Part shown: piece after piece, positions 23,605 through 34,198 of the stretch
How positions within the stretch are numbered: position 1 is the stretch's first letter
Layout: each line of letters opens with the position of its first letter
Assembly: GCA_029168955.1 (NCBI GenBank)
Contig: JAPDOI010001760.1
Span: 1-64,000 of the forward strand
From: Aplectana chamaeleonis
Taxonomy: Eukaryota; Nematoda; Chromadorea; Rhabditida; Cosmocercidae
Reading direction: 5' to 3'
DNA length: 64,000 bases
Position numbers and translations under genes: made by a program
The notes under the pieces: model-generated
Told to the model about the DNA's origin: nothing
Databases searched by the model: none
What the model saw: only the letters and a program-made list of their open reading frames with translations

Positions 23605-24379
23605 TTGTTTTTGATAGGCTTTCATTTTGAAGCAATGCAGTAATAACAGATATCAACAAATAAACAACGATATTAAACAATACGGACTCCAGAAGAAGCA
23701 ATTTGATCAAGCAGTCAACAATAATTCTGTAACAGCTGTACTACAAAGAATTATACAAAACTCGTATCCCATGAGAATTGCACTCTCGCTAACAGGTGGG
23801 CGAGAAATCCTTTATTATTAGTATTTTACCTAAAATCGAACAACACATCCTTCAACAAATTCAGCTCCACCAAAATTCAACAACAAATACCAGTCTTCAA
23901 AACCGTAGTCAGTGAAAAGATCAGGCGATACTAGTACCAAATAGCTCGATATGCGATCAGATCACTACAAAAAAGAGCGGCATCAGAATTGAGATCTCAT
24001 TTAGAATATCTGAAGCAACATCACTCGGCAGTAAAAAATGAGGCACGTAAAATTTTCTACTAATTTCTTACATAAATTCTTTTATCACTCCTCTACAAAT
24101 ACAATACAAAACACAAAATCTTACATACAAACTCAAACACAGGATTGTTACCTGAAGCTCTGGAAACAAGATCTATCAAAAGACTTAACAAATAGAAATA
24201 TTTACAAAAAGTGTCTGGTTAACAGAAAAAATGGGCACAAGGTTAACCAAATGATGAAAGAGACTTTATAATGGGCTTTCCTCTGTTTTGGCTTCCTGGT
24301 AGTGAACCTGTCGTGTAAAGTAACAAAATTAGACACACGTGATGGCACGGTAGCCGTGTGGGAAAAACACCATTCCGTT

Positions 24380-25915
24380 CAGCCCATTCCGTAACTATGT
24401 ATGAACATTACATGATCGAGACCTAGATAGTGCTTTGTGTATAGCTTCAGCCGAATCGCAGCCTCGCAATTGTTGAACTCTATCAAATCCATGAACTTGG
24501 CTTCGTACTCTTTCAGATGTTCTCCAAAACGCGTTTTGAGGATATAATGCGTAGAAGTTCGAATACGATCGAGCTCGTTGATGACACGATCTTGTCTTAC
24601 AGAAGCCGAGATACTGAACGGAATCCAAGGAATGATAGAACTTTTGCGTTCGTCCTTTGTGCCGTTTCATAGCACAGTCGATAGTAGGCGAAGGCCTTGC
24701 GCTTCATTTGAACCGACGGGAGCAGGACGATTCGATGGAGGATATTGTCTCTCAATGCAATATTACGCTCACTCTCCTTCGTACAGTGGTGCCGCCCTTA
24801 AATTTCAGCAAGAAATTCTTCTATGAATTCCTTAAATAACACCGGCGCCCTCTTTTCGATGACATCGTTCGTGTTGTAGAATGACACATTGTCCTGATTG
24901 CTGCCGGAAATTCGATTTCTCATCTCGCAGATGCAGCCAGACAAATCCTTCAGTTTTTATGCCAAAGTTCTCCATAATCGACCAGAGCCTTATAGTTTGA
25001 CATCTGCGCTTCTCCCACCTTTTGAAACCAGCTACATCGAGGCATCTCTCGCACACAATATCTTCTTGCTCGTCTATGTCGACGACTTTGACTTCCCTAT
25101 AGAACCGCCCCATAAGCCTAGGGTTTCAATAGGCGGGATCATAGTCGCTTCCGGAATGCAAATACGGCTGACGTCCACTCTTCTCCGGCGAAATTTCTAC
25201 GCGAGTCTTCTTATCTAGCGTCCATCCTCTCTGTAGTGGAGCAGGAGGCGATCCCGTTTTCGGAAAGTCAACCATCTGAGACATCTTTTTGGCCGAATGC
25301 TGGCATACCTCAGAATCAATGCCGTACATGTCAGGCTAAAACTGGAACGCGTTTGAGATTGACCCGAAAAAATCCTGCGCGACGTAGGTGATGGAGAACT
25401 TGGCCATCTCATCGTACATCGTATTCTCATCGATAATCTGAGGCTTTGGCGTCTCAGCGGTATCATCAAACGCCGGCTCACTACGATAAAGTAGCAGGTC
25501 CTGACCCCAGATCACAGCATACTCATTTCCGTCCAATTAGGACCCAGCCACCTCGCCCGGATGCGGTCGAGGACCATATCTTAGAGAGACGATAACATCA
25601 CTTAAATGACGCAGGTCTTCGACATCAACGGTATCGAACACGCGAACATCTCCCGCAACGGCGGATGGGTTTTAGTCATTACTATTTTTCCTGTAAAAAC
25701 TTCCCTCGAGGCGTTGAGGGGGGGGGCGGGTTCTCAAGCTGATGTTCCCCGTGTAGCGAACAGAAACCTGCCCGCATTGCAGAAGCAGATTCATCAACTA
25801 TTTCGAGCGTTACGCGACCTTTATTGAAAGGTTATTGTATGTACTGCTTCTTCAACTGTTTAGAAACAGAAGATCTGATCATCGCCCTAAGCAAGCACCA
25901 GAAGAATAGTTCAAT
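24380..25915 (-). pseudogene. Cellular RdRP C-terminal half, copy A
   Basis: Minus-strand fragments read in order as a cellular RNA-dependent RNA polymerase of the EGO-1/RRF-1 type, which makes secondary siRNAs in nematodes. The catalytic-motif region reads stop-LDGNEYAVIW (plus 25525-25539) where the family has DLDGDEY. The first catalytic Asp is thus a stop codon and the third is Asn, so the copy is inactive. Downstream blocks include YDEMAKFSITYVAQDF, EVCQHSAKKMSQMVDFPKTG and KVVDIDEQEDIVCERCLDVA. Frameshifts and stops separate the blocks. Everything N-terminal to the second beta-barrel is absent. Confidence 0.8.
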
Positions 25916-28754
25916 TTGGTGAAGTAGGCCAAGTTGTGAAGGAGCACCAAAAATAAACACAAATCACAACCTCACAGATTCGTGGGCTTCAGCACTGTTG
26001 TAACCAACGGTAGGAATAATGAGCCTTAAATTTTAATGTGTATCGTCAATCACTAGGTGGGCGGAAGCCGCGACGCTGCTTGGCGAGAAAAATTGCGCGC
26101 GGTAAAAACAAAAGGATGGCTATTGATCCACTGATTTCGCGCCCGATTGCTGAGCGCGGCTTCCTACTTGAGAGACACCGACGATACATACGAAGCAAGA
26201 GTGTCAATTGTTGAGAAACAAGCGAGAAGTTGTCGAGAATCCGGCGAGAAGCTGTCACGAATTCGTACATACGAATTCTGGACAGCTTCTCGCCGAATTC
26301 TCGGCAACATTTTTACCAGAGTTCCTTGTTGCGCGTTGGCGCTAACTCGGTGCGCTAACGTTATAGCATACGTGCCCCGAGTTTGCGCAAAAGAACAGTG
26401 AGGAATTCAAAGCATCACTGGGATCAGTGCTGACTGCATGTGCGTCATGGCCGTTTATGATGACTCGAAAACCTAAATTGACGTCAACGTGTACGTCGAA
26501 CACGCTACGTATGGTCGCCTAGAAATTTTTAGTATAGTGAAAGGACGACCGCTGCGGTCGATAGTCATCTCGATTAAAATCCCTCTGATCATCGGGGTTG
26601 CCTATATGTATATACATATATTCTTAGCCTTCAAAGCTTTTTGTGGTTTATGACTTCCCACTGGTACTTGGTTACTTCTTTAAGTGTAATAATAATAATA
26701 TATGTATTCCAGAGTTTACAACGCGGATCCGTATATCAATGCCAGCTCTGCTGCAGCTAACAATTAATAAGAATCTGAGACACCAATTGCCTGAAAAACT
26801 GTTCTGTTCTAGGCCAAGAATAGTTGTATCTACTGTGAGCGGGGCACGCAAGAAATGCTCAGCAACTCATTATTTTATGGAAATGCCAAATGCATATGAG
26901 CCTCAACAACACCTCAACCCGTGAACGAGAATGCAACTGACACCATAGCAGCTGCTAAAACCGACTGAACTAGGTCAGCAGGTCACAAACGTCTCGAATG
27001 CAGTTATGCATGGAAGTGAGCTACACGAAATCAAAACAATTTGCCTCCGACTTTTGATTCGCAACTACGGTCACGAAATTCTGAAGTGTCTTTTTATATA
27101 CGGAAGGATGTGCGTCTGTGATGAGCTCCCATGAGACTGAGGGTGGTACATCTGATAAAGGTTAGAGCAACGTGCGGTTAATAGGATGGATGCTGAACAA
27201 CTGCGTAAAACTTCCCCTGTTACTCAAAAAGGTTGCGCTTCTGTTCAGTAGAGACGTAGCCCCTGATATTTTTATGAGAAACGGAATTTGGTCAGAAAAG
27301 CGCATAGTCTACAATACGGAACCGATGACGACTCAGTACCAGTAAAACTGACATTTGAATAGGCTAGCCAGAAGGCATTTTCGAATAGATATGCACTTTG
27401 AACTTCGCTTATAGCGAGAGTTAAGATCAACAAAAAGCAGCATTGTAGTGAGTTGTGAAAACCACTTTCAGATCAACAAATCAACTCAATTCAGGATCCA
27501 AAAGCTCCACCAATAACGACTTAAAGTAGCCTGAGCACAGAAAATCATAACAAGTGTTTGGATTTGCCTTCTGGAAATCGTTGGAGAATGTTTCCAAGAG
27601 GTCGACCTGATCGGCGCTATTTGCAAGCCATGTTCACAATTGACAAGATTCTTACCATTACGTAGCTCCACAAATACCAGTTTTACTGCCAGCTGCAAAA
27701 AAGGTCGAATAATTCCAAATAAACACCCTTGTAGAAACGTACACAGTAGTAGTGGTATAAGATATCTTGACGAGTTAGAACCTGTCGTTAGAAAGTTATG
27801 ACAAATTTGCTTTCGTCTCACATTTTTGCGATGAAGAATAGACGATTGTACGATTCTGCAGGGGTGTTCAGTTGGCACCAGCCAGAAAGGTCCAGCAGAA
27901 GGTCTTACATCATTGGAAAGCTGTGCACCCGCATTTCCGGTCAACTTGGCAACTGCGGCTTGGGCGTGCTGTTTCCATGATTCTAGGACAACGATGTCTG
28001 GCTACGGAACTCTTACGATTTTTTGTTCGGCAGGTCTTGGATAAACAAAAAAATAGGGAAACGATATCGCGTGAACAACAAAAACAGCATTTGTGCATGC
28101 TTTGAACAAAATTACGATGGAAGGGTGGACGATCAAAAAGGATAATATCCGGTAGCGACTTACGTGAATATATCGAATCCGGAAGAAATACATTTGGACA
28201 GTTATCATAGCGCTTTTGTGGGATTTATTGTACTTGTTGCATATCGGAACTGGGATCCCGAGTTCGGTCAGGGCAACCCCCAATGCCACCCAAGCCCAGG
28301 GTAATACAGAACAAACCACTACCACTTTGAGCACGCTTGGAATTATCAAACTTCTCTGTACTTACCTATGATGGACTATCCTGGGCTGAGTGATTTCGTC
28401 GCGCTGTCCTGGAATCGTAGATTACCTGAAATAGGCGGTACACGCCCTAATAAACTAGCAAGCAAAGAGTGAGTGGAAAAGAGAAGTTGTGGATTAAACC
28501 ACTACTTCTACTCGCGACATGCTGGAACTACTAACGAGTGTATTGTTTTATAGCAGGTTTGACAGGTGTAGGCAAATCGGAGGGACAAGACGAAAGTGTA
28601 ATAAAATTGTGAGTATGTGGGATGAGGTCAATAGGGACCAGAGCTCCAGATCGGCAGTTAGGATTAACTGGAGCAAAGGAGACTCTGGAGTAGGCTCTTG
28701 AAAAAAGGGGAAGGCTCACAGTTGAAGTATATAGAGAAAGGCGGATGACGATCA
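25916..28754. other. No gene; one strong hairpin
   Basis: A hairpin lies at 26233-26308: arms GAGAATCCGGCGAGAAGCTG and CAGCTTCTCGCCGAATTCTC, with GAATTCGTA near the centre. The block at 26330-26392 (GCGCTAACTC...CGAGTTTGCGC) resembles the centre of the hairpin at 43239-43373. Several 60-150 codon frames around 27486-28349 show no motif. Nothing else is recognised. Confidence 0.4.
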
Positions 28755-28758
28755 CCTG
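28755..28758. other. Target-site duplication, left (CCTG)
   Basis: CCTG immediately precedes the 5' LTR and is repeated right after the 3' LTR at 38138-38141. A 4-bp duplication fits a Ty3/gypsy integrase. Confidence 0.85.
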
Positions 28759-29320
28759 TGTAGCATGAATAGGTTCATCATGTATTAATTGTAATAAATA
28801 TATTAAGACTTACCATGGGTAGCGGCATGAGGGGGTTGTGAGGGGGTGAGATTGATTGACCGGGTCGTGATTGACCACAGGCGAGTCAGACTGTATGACC
28901 CGCCTGGCCTCTCTTCTCTCTCTTGGGCGCGAACGGGACACGTATAAATACCAGCCTGGATTGTATTATGGGTTCTGCTCGATTTTCTTCCTACTTGGAC
29001 TGAGGAGTCCTCCCGTCCCCCTTCTCTGCTCCTCGTTCCTCTTCTCCCTCACGTGGTCACCCCGTGAGGCACTGTTGTAGTAAGTAGGTTAGGGCGTTCT
29101 TATTGTAAGATTACGGATAAAGGTTCTTTGCTAACTTAGTTTTCCTCACACTCCAAGGTTAGAACCGGAGTTATCTAGTGTTAGTTCTTCCCTCTAACGA
29201 GCCTAAGGTGGAATCCGAGAAATCGTTGACTTCTGCCGCTTAAGCAACTGAGCCGAGAAATCGTTGATTTCAGTTGCAATAAATTAGCCGTTAGAGTGAC
29301 CCGAGACGAACTACGTGATT
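28759..29320 (+). repeat. 5' LTR
   Basis: This 562-bp repeat matches 37575-38137 base for base except that it has GGG where the 3' copy has GGGG (28970-28972 versus 37786-37789). It contains a TATAAATA box and an AATAAA near its 3' end (29278-29283). The right boundary is fixed by the primer-binding site, which begins at the next base, and by the 3' LTR end. Confidence 0.95.
28943..28950 (+). promoter_or_regulatory. LTR core promoter (TATA box)
   Basis: TATAAATA follows GGGACACG in the U3 part of the LTR and is positioned to drive the genomic RNA. The identical box in the 3' LTR is at 37759-37766. A pyrimidine-rich stretch follows about 60 bp downstream. Confidence 0.7.
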
Positions 29321-29530
29321 TGGGGGCCAAGCCGGTTTTCCTCACACTCCAAGGTTAGAACCGGAGTTATCTAGTGTTAGTTCTTCCCTCTAACGAGCCT
29401 AAGGTGGAATCCGAGAAATCGTTGACTTCTGCCGCTTAAGCAACTGAGCCGAGAAATCGTTGATTTCAGTTGCAATAAATTAGCCGTTAGAGTGACCCGA
29501 GACGAACTACGTGATTTGGGGGCCAAGCCA
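29138..29530 (+). repeat. 197-bp tandem duplication of LTR end plus PBS
   Basis: 29138-29334 is repeated exactly as 29335-29530. The unit comprises the last ~183 bp of the LTR plus the adjacent primer-binding site, so after the complete 5' LTR there is a second partial LTR 3' end and a second PBS. The 3' LTR flank has no such duplication. Confidence 0.95.
29321..29333 (+). promoter_or_regulatory. Primer-binding site (two copies)
   Basis: TGGGGGCCAAGCC directly abuts the 5' LTR. It begins TGG, as expected for pairing with the CCA end of a tRNA primer whose 3' end would be GGCTTGGCCCCCA. An identical copy is at 29518-29530 because of the tandem duplication. The tRNA species is not identified. 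Confidence 0.75.
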
Positions 29531-29586
29531 ACTTGGAGTAGGAAAATCTGAGTTGGTCCAGGAACCTTTTTGGAGAAAGAGATCTT

Positions 29587-30480
29587 GGCGATTGAAGTCC
29601 TAATAGGAGCTCGCCTAAGTACTTAGGGAGAAATCGATCAGCTCTTGATTAGTCGACAGTGGCTGTCAATTGAGTTGAGAGGGACACTGTTCTGTGCGAT
29701 TGATTTCCTGATTGGGAGCTCGCCAGACATCGATCTGAGGGTGTGATTGACTACCTTGGTTGAGGTGCTCACACCGGAACACTACAGTGGCGCTGCAAAT
29801 CATCGATTTTGTCGATTTCGATTTTGCCCTAGCGCTATTCAGTTGACTTTTTGGACTGCGTCATTAGAAGACTGACGTGCTGCACTAGGATTCCTACATA
29901 AAGTGTGATTGATAGCAGTGGTTTCTGATCTCACACTGTGTAACGTAGTTGACAAAAAGTGATAGTCAAGAAAGTCAATAGTGGCCATTGGGTCAAGTCA
30001 GTAGCAAATTTCCGGGTGATTGATTTCCTAACACGGAGCTCACCTGGTAGGGATTGGGAGTGTGATTGATATATCGGTCAACGGACTGAGCTCACACAAA
30101 TTCCATTTCGATTGACTTATCGGATTTTTTTTCGAGAACAGGATTTAGTTTGGACTCACAATCGACTAACCTGTGGACTGGAGTTTGATTGAAGCGTGAT
30201 TGATTGCATAGTCACTTACCGTTGATTATTCTCACACTTCCTCGTGCAACGTCTATTGAAGTCAGAATCACTAAGCACTGATTAATCTCACACTTCACCT
30301 TCATCATTCGTTCCTGATTGAGGTGTGATTGATTTCATAGCTCTGTTGATTCGAGTACGATAGATCGAAGTCATTCGAAGTGAAGTGATTCGTTGGTGAC
30401 TGTTCTCACATTTTCAAAAAAAAAACTATTGAATTAGGTGTGATTGAATTGCGATCAGAACTTACCGATTGCGCTCACAC
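29587..30480 (+). repeat. Leader hairpin array
   Basis: At least six units have the form stem, ATTGA..., 20-35 nt, GAGCT or similar, complementary stem. The stem sequence changes but pairing is kept: GGCGA/TCGCC (29587/29611), GCGA/TCGC (29696/29720), GTGTGA/TCACAC (29741/29769, 29903/29931, 30060/30092, 30438/30475), GGTGA/TCACC (30015/30040). Units near 30194 and 30323 are less perfect. The array lies between the PBS and gag, where packaging or dimerisation signals usually sit. Confidence 0.7.
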
Positions 30481-30650
30481 TTCTTTGAATTCGACCATTG
30501 ACGTAACGTACAGTCATTAATCACTACTGATTGCCTAATTCCTTTCTAGGAGTAAACAATTGTGCTTACAGTCTGTGATTTTTTCCGTCAATATCGTGCG
30601 ATATCGTGACAATTGTACAAAGGTGCAAGCGAAATTGAATACTTTATTTG

Positions 30651-30653
30651 CAG
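30651..30653 (+). promoter_or_regulatory. Possible 3' splice acceptor before gag
   Basis: ACTTTATTTGCAG ends at 30653, 19 bases before the first gag ATG (30672). It resembles a nematode acceptor and could support cis- or trans-splicing of gag mRNA. This is inferred from sequence alone. Confidence 0.35.
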
Positions 30654-30671
30654 ATACAGCACGAAAGGTCA

Positions 30672-32469
30672 ATGGCTCACCAGTACGAAGACGATGATCT
30701 GCTGCGCACTCCGGTCGAGGACGAGGAAATGATTGACGACAATGTGAGTGAATGCTATTCAAAAGATTTCGATAGATTGGCAAGCAAAATCTTGAGCCAA
30801 ATCATACAATAGGGTAACAGGCGATAGTGAACTCTTCAAGTCGATGTGCTCAGATGATCCAGTACGAGAAAGCGTGTTCGCTAGTGTCAGTGAAGAAACA
30901 GCGCTCGTTAAGGAGATCGTGAAGTCGTCGCTCGCTCAGTTACGCGAGGTGGGCAGGCCACAGTTTATGGAAAGCATTTTCAAAGCATTGAGTGACGCGC
31001 AAATTAGCACAGTAAGGCAATTGCGTGAGCATTTTGAAACATTTGAAATGTCAAAGGCTGTTACGCTGGAGCTGTGCCAGAGCCTCCATTGTGACGAAAA
31101 CGATCTACTCGCAAAAGATAACGAAACGCAGATGGCGCTAAGGCTTGAGAAACAAATTTCTGATGGATTACGTGCAGAAATTGAACAAAAATGTTTACAG
31201 GTGGATGAACTTTGTCAAGAGGTCGAGAACATGGGTCAGTCAGCGAAGCCGACTCCTGAGTGGGAGCAGCAAAGAGACAGGAACGGAGAGGGATGCGTTA
31301 AGGGTAAGCCTAGCGTGTCGGATGCTTTCGATGCTATGATCAGTGATTATCCACGTAAATCTCTATTCCAGATGTCAGCACCGTCGACCTCGATGCAATC
31401 GCGCCCGAAGTTCTGCGGGAATACGCCGACAGAAGACTCAAGGACCAGTCCCGAAACTCGACGATCGTTGGCCACAGGTGAGATTTTGCCTGAATTTTCG
31501 ATGTATGACTACATGCGTACTATGGCGTTGCCAGATGTGCAGCCTTTCTTTGGTAGGCCAGGCGAGTGTTTCAAAAGATTTTTAAATTCTTTTGATATAA
31601 AGTACCCAAAGGGTCAGTGGAAAAACGCTAATCGGCTCCAACTTTTCCAGAGTTTTCTGAGGAAGGGCGCGCTGACCATATTTGAGACACTACCTCGAGA
31701 TGTGCGCGAAGGCACTCTAGATGGAGTAATTGAGGCGATGAAAAAGAGAATGCGCATAGATGGTAATGGGGAGAGAGTCAAGGCACTGTCAGAACTGCGA
31801 AAGATAGGCATTAGGCCCGGCCAAGCGCTTAGTGAATTCTGTCTGTTGCTAGAAAAATTGGCGAATAAAGCCTATCCCGACACGCCTTCTGAAGTGACTT
31901 CGTTGCAAAAAGCGGAGATTTTATGCAGACAGCTCGCAAGTTGGGATGGTAGCTATAGCTTAACAGAAGCTTTGGAAACCAGTGAAGCTAAAGATGCATA
32001 TGAAAAGGTTAAGGAGACCGCCTTGAGACTGGAGCGCAGCATAAAGACAGCAGAGGAATGTAGAAGGGCTAGCAATACGCAACCGTCACACCCCTGCAGC
32101 TACAGGGCCAGGAAGTTCAACGGTTATGATAAGCAATCAAACCCAAGAGGAGACAGAGATCTACATCCAAAGTCAGGGTTATATGAGGAGGAGAAGGCAA
32201 GGTCTAGTTTTCCGAAGGATATAGCGGGTCAGTTGCAACCGCGCAGTATTGTAGATGCTCCTGGCCAAGCTCTCAGGCAAAGTCGGTCTTATAATGCGGT
32301 GCAAGGAGGTGAGTCTCAACTTACGCACAAGTCCAGCATGGATTCTGAGCGTCGATGCCACAACTGTGGCAAGATAGGACATTTGCGAAAGAATGCCGTA
32401 AATGGTCCGCTCAGATGGCTACACAAGGTGTACATCAGCGAGAAAAGAAAACGTATGCGTCCTTGGTAG
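30672..32469 (+). CDS. Gag (capsid and zinc knuckle), frame-broken
   Basis: The likely start is ATG 30672 (acidic MAHQYEDDD...), which runs 46 codons to a TAG at 30810. The next frame continues from upstream of ATG 30844 for 541 codons, so one indel lies between about 30743 and 30805. The first ~200 residues are helical and charged. A capsid-type region follows from DYMRTMALPDVQPFFG through FKRFLNSF and QLFQSFLRKGALTIF to about residue 420 of the long frame. A basic linker then leads to a CCHC zinc knuckle, CHNCGKIGHLRK, whose last Cys falls in the next frame owing to a lesion at 32382-32384. Gag would form the particle and bind genomic RNA. Confidence 0.85.
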
Positions 32470-33149
32470 ATGGTTGGATGTGCACAACGGAAAGTTTGAT
32501 TGAAACTCCATCTTTGAATAAATTGTTTGGGGAGAAATCAGTGGCGGAGGTTGTGATCTTCGGGATTAAGGCAGTGGCACTGTTAGACACCGGTTCACAG
32601 GCTACCATTGTACCGGTATCGTTACTGAAAAGGGCAATGAATGAAAATGTGAACTTGGATGACTACGTCACTCGCATACCAAGTCCGGACATTTGTGTAC
32701 GGGACGCCTCAGGTAATGTTATGGAATTCTTCGATACAATTCGAATAGCCATAACGTTTGAGGGTCAGCTCGAATTCGTCTCAGCTTTCGTAGGGCGAAG
32801 TCTGGACGGGGTGGTGATCCTGGGAACAAACGCCATGGAGCGTTTCAACCTCAAACTGACCCGGTTTCCTCCTGCGGATCAGACGTTATCAATCCCAGAG
32901 ATATGTGCTGAAATGGAAGGGTTGAAACCACAAGGTTGTGCCAGAGTCAAGCATAGGCTGTTCGTGCCTTCCCGGACGGTAAAAAATCTTACTGTGACGT
33001 GTGCGCAGGCATGTAAGTCAAAAACATCCGTGTTGAGGTCGCAACATCCGTTAGTACTAGATGGTGTGTGCGGCGTGACGGATAAGGAGGTGTGTATTCC
33101 TGTTATGAATGAATCCGACGAGGGAGTGGTGTTCAAAAAGGAGAAGTGA
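32355..33149 (+). CDS. Pol N-terminus: retropepsin
   Basis: This 264-codon frame is in -1 relative to gag and overlaps it. It begins with the final part of the zinc knuckle (KECRKW) and runs into the protease: AVALLDTGSQATIVPVSLL with the catalytic DTG at plus 32585-32593, and the second block VVILGTNAMERFNL about 85 residues on. It would process Gag-Pol. A classical slippery heptamer is not evident at the overlap, so a one-base loss in the T run is more likely than programmed frameshifting. The frame stops at a TGA; the next frame takes over at an A run (33135-33139). Confidence 0.85.
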   Translation: MPQLWQDRTFAKECRKWSAQMATQGVHQREKKTYASLVDGWMCTTESLIETPSLNKLFGEKSVAEVVIFGIKAVALLDTGSQATIVPVSLLKRAMNENVNLDDYVTRIPSPDICVRDASGNVMEFFDTIRIAITFEGQLEFVSAFVGRSLDGVVILGTNAMERFNLKLTRFPPADQTLSIPEICAEMEGLKPQGCARVKHRLFVPSRTVKNLTVTCAQACKSKTSVLRSQHPLVLDGVCGVTDKEVCIPVMNESDEGVVFKKEK

Positions 33150-33445
33150 TAGGAGAATGGAGAAACGAGCAATGGATAAAGCCCAAGTATGTGGAGCCAG
33201 ATAGAGATATGCTGGACCTGACTAAGCCAGTGGAGTGGAAGTCCACTCAGGACCGGCTGGAAAGGTTGTTGCAGACAGTGCGGCATAATTCAATATTGCC
33301 AGGGAGGGCAGTGAATTTAGTTTCGAAGTTCAGTGACGTGTTTGCTGTCACAGACTCGGAATTGACGCAAACTGACCTAGTGGTACACGAAATTGAGACA
33401 GGCGATCACAAGCCGATCGGGCAAAGACTAGGCCAGTTCCAATAG
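33146..33445 (+). CDS. Pol linker, protease to RT
   Basis: The frame continues pol after a second -1 shift, with no independent start codon (it opens at GTG within continuous coding sequence). It contains the usual pre-RT segment: KFSDVFAVTDSEL followed by TDLVVHEIETGDHKPI, matching the 'F-x-DVF-...-H-x-I-x-TGD-x-xPI' signature before Ty3/gypsy reverse transcriptases. It ends when the frame shifts again near 33418. Confidence 0.75.
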   Translation: MIGEWRNEQWIKPKYVEPDRDMLDLTKPVEWKSTQDRLERLLQTVRHNSILPGRAVNLVSKFSDVFAVTDSELTQTDLVVHEIETGDHKPIGQRLGQFQ

Positions 33446-33480
33446 CCGCGCGAAAAGAGTTCAAAGGCATACTGAAGGAC

Positions 33481-34191
33481 TTGGTGGAAAGAGGAATTGT
33501 GGAGAAGAGTTGGTCAGATTGGGCATCACCTGTAGTTCTGGTGAGGAAGAAAGACGGAACATTGAGAGTCTGTATTGACTACAGGGAGTTGAACAAGGTT
33601 ATCCGGCAGGACTCGTATCCGTTGCCGAAGATAGATACGGTGCTACAGTGTCTGAGTGGTAAAAAGGTGTTCTCGACCATGGATCTGGCCTCAGGTTACT
33701 GGCAGATCAGACTCTCGGAAGACGCAAAGAGGAAAAGCGCTTTTACAACTAGCGAGGGTTTGTTCCAGTTTACGGTACTCCCCTTCGGGTTGTCCACTAG
33801 TCCTGCAGTATTCCAGAGGATGATGGACGCTGTGTTCAAGGGCCTGGGTTTGGAAGACGAAATCTTTGTATACATAGACGACATTCTAGTTGCCACCGAT
33901 TCTGTAGAACGGCATTGTATAGTCTTGGAGGCGGTCATGAAGGCACTTCGGGAAGCGAACCTGCGGTTGAAACCGCAGAAGTGCAAATTTTTCCAAGAAA
34001 GCTTGTCGTTCTTAGGCCATGTAATCGACAAGAACGGAGTCAGCACGGATCCGGACAAGGTCGAAAAGATCGTGGAATATCCAGCCCCGACTAATGTGGC
34101 GGAACTCAGGACGTTCCTTGGAATGGCTTCCTATTATAGGAAGTTTATAGCTGGTTTTCTAAAACGGCAAAGGTTTTGTATAATCTGCTAA
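33481..34191 (+). CDS. Pol: reverse transcriptase domain
   Basis: This frame is a Ty3/gypsy reverse transcriptase: SDWASPVVLVRKKDGTLRVC with IDYRELN, PLPKIDTVL, FSTMDLASGYWQI (first catalytic Asp), TSEGLFQFTVLPFGLSTSPA, and FVYIDDILVA with the YIDD pair. The thumb and connection follow: KCKFF, LSFLGHVI and ELRTFLGMASYYRKFI. All catalytic aspartates are present. The preceding TTC AAA GGC ATA reads in frame with it upstream of the first Met, so it is an internal part of pol. The frame is lost in a T run at 34155-34158, just before the RNase H. Confidence 0.95.
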   Translation: MVERGIVEKSWSDWASPVVLVRKKDGTLRVCIDYRELNKVIRQDSYPLPKIDTVLQCLSGKKVFSTMDLASGYWQIRLSEDAKRKSAFTTSEGLFQFTVLPFGLSTSPAVFQRMMDAVFKGLGLEDEIFVYIDDILVATDSVERHCIVLEAVMKALREANLRLKPQKCKFFQESLSFLGHVIDKNGVSTDPDKVEKIVEYPAPTNVAELRTFLGMASYYRKFIAGFLKRQRFCIIC

Positions 34192-34198
34192 GTCCCAA

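Larger units (their letters stand above)
23460..25915. repeat. Segmental duplication, copy A
   Basis: This segment aligns collinearly with 38938-41700. Shared landmarks are CTGGAGTGGTCATTCA...AAGAAATTCGTCCGGAAGCG, the tRNA-Gly-like sequence, a 0.8-kb AT-rich linker (GTACTACAAAGAATTAT, ATATCTGAAGCAACATCACT) and the RdRP fragment. The two copies differ by many substitutions and indels, so the duplication is old. Confidence 0.75.

Noticed and set aside
28871..29080. Small frame inside each LTR (also 37687-37884)
   Set aside because: It overlaps the TATA box and differs between LTRs by a one-base shift; explained by LTR sequence.
29587..30480. CRISPR-like array
   Set aside because: Repeats are diverged, variably spaced and self-complementary inside a retrotransposon leader in a eukaryotic context.
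30743..30853. Intron in gag (GTGAGT to TGCTCAG)
   Set aside because: Joining these sites does not lead into the long gag frame.
32341..32469. Programmed -1 frameshift between gag and pol
   Set aside because: The overlap puts pol in -1, but no X XXY YYZ heptamer lies at the zinc knuckle, and similar one-base shifts occur throughout pol; a lesion is simpler.
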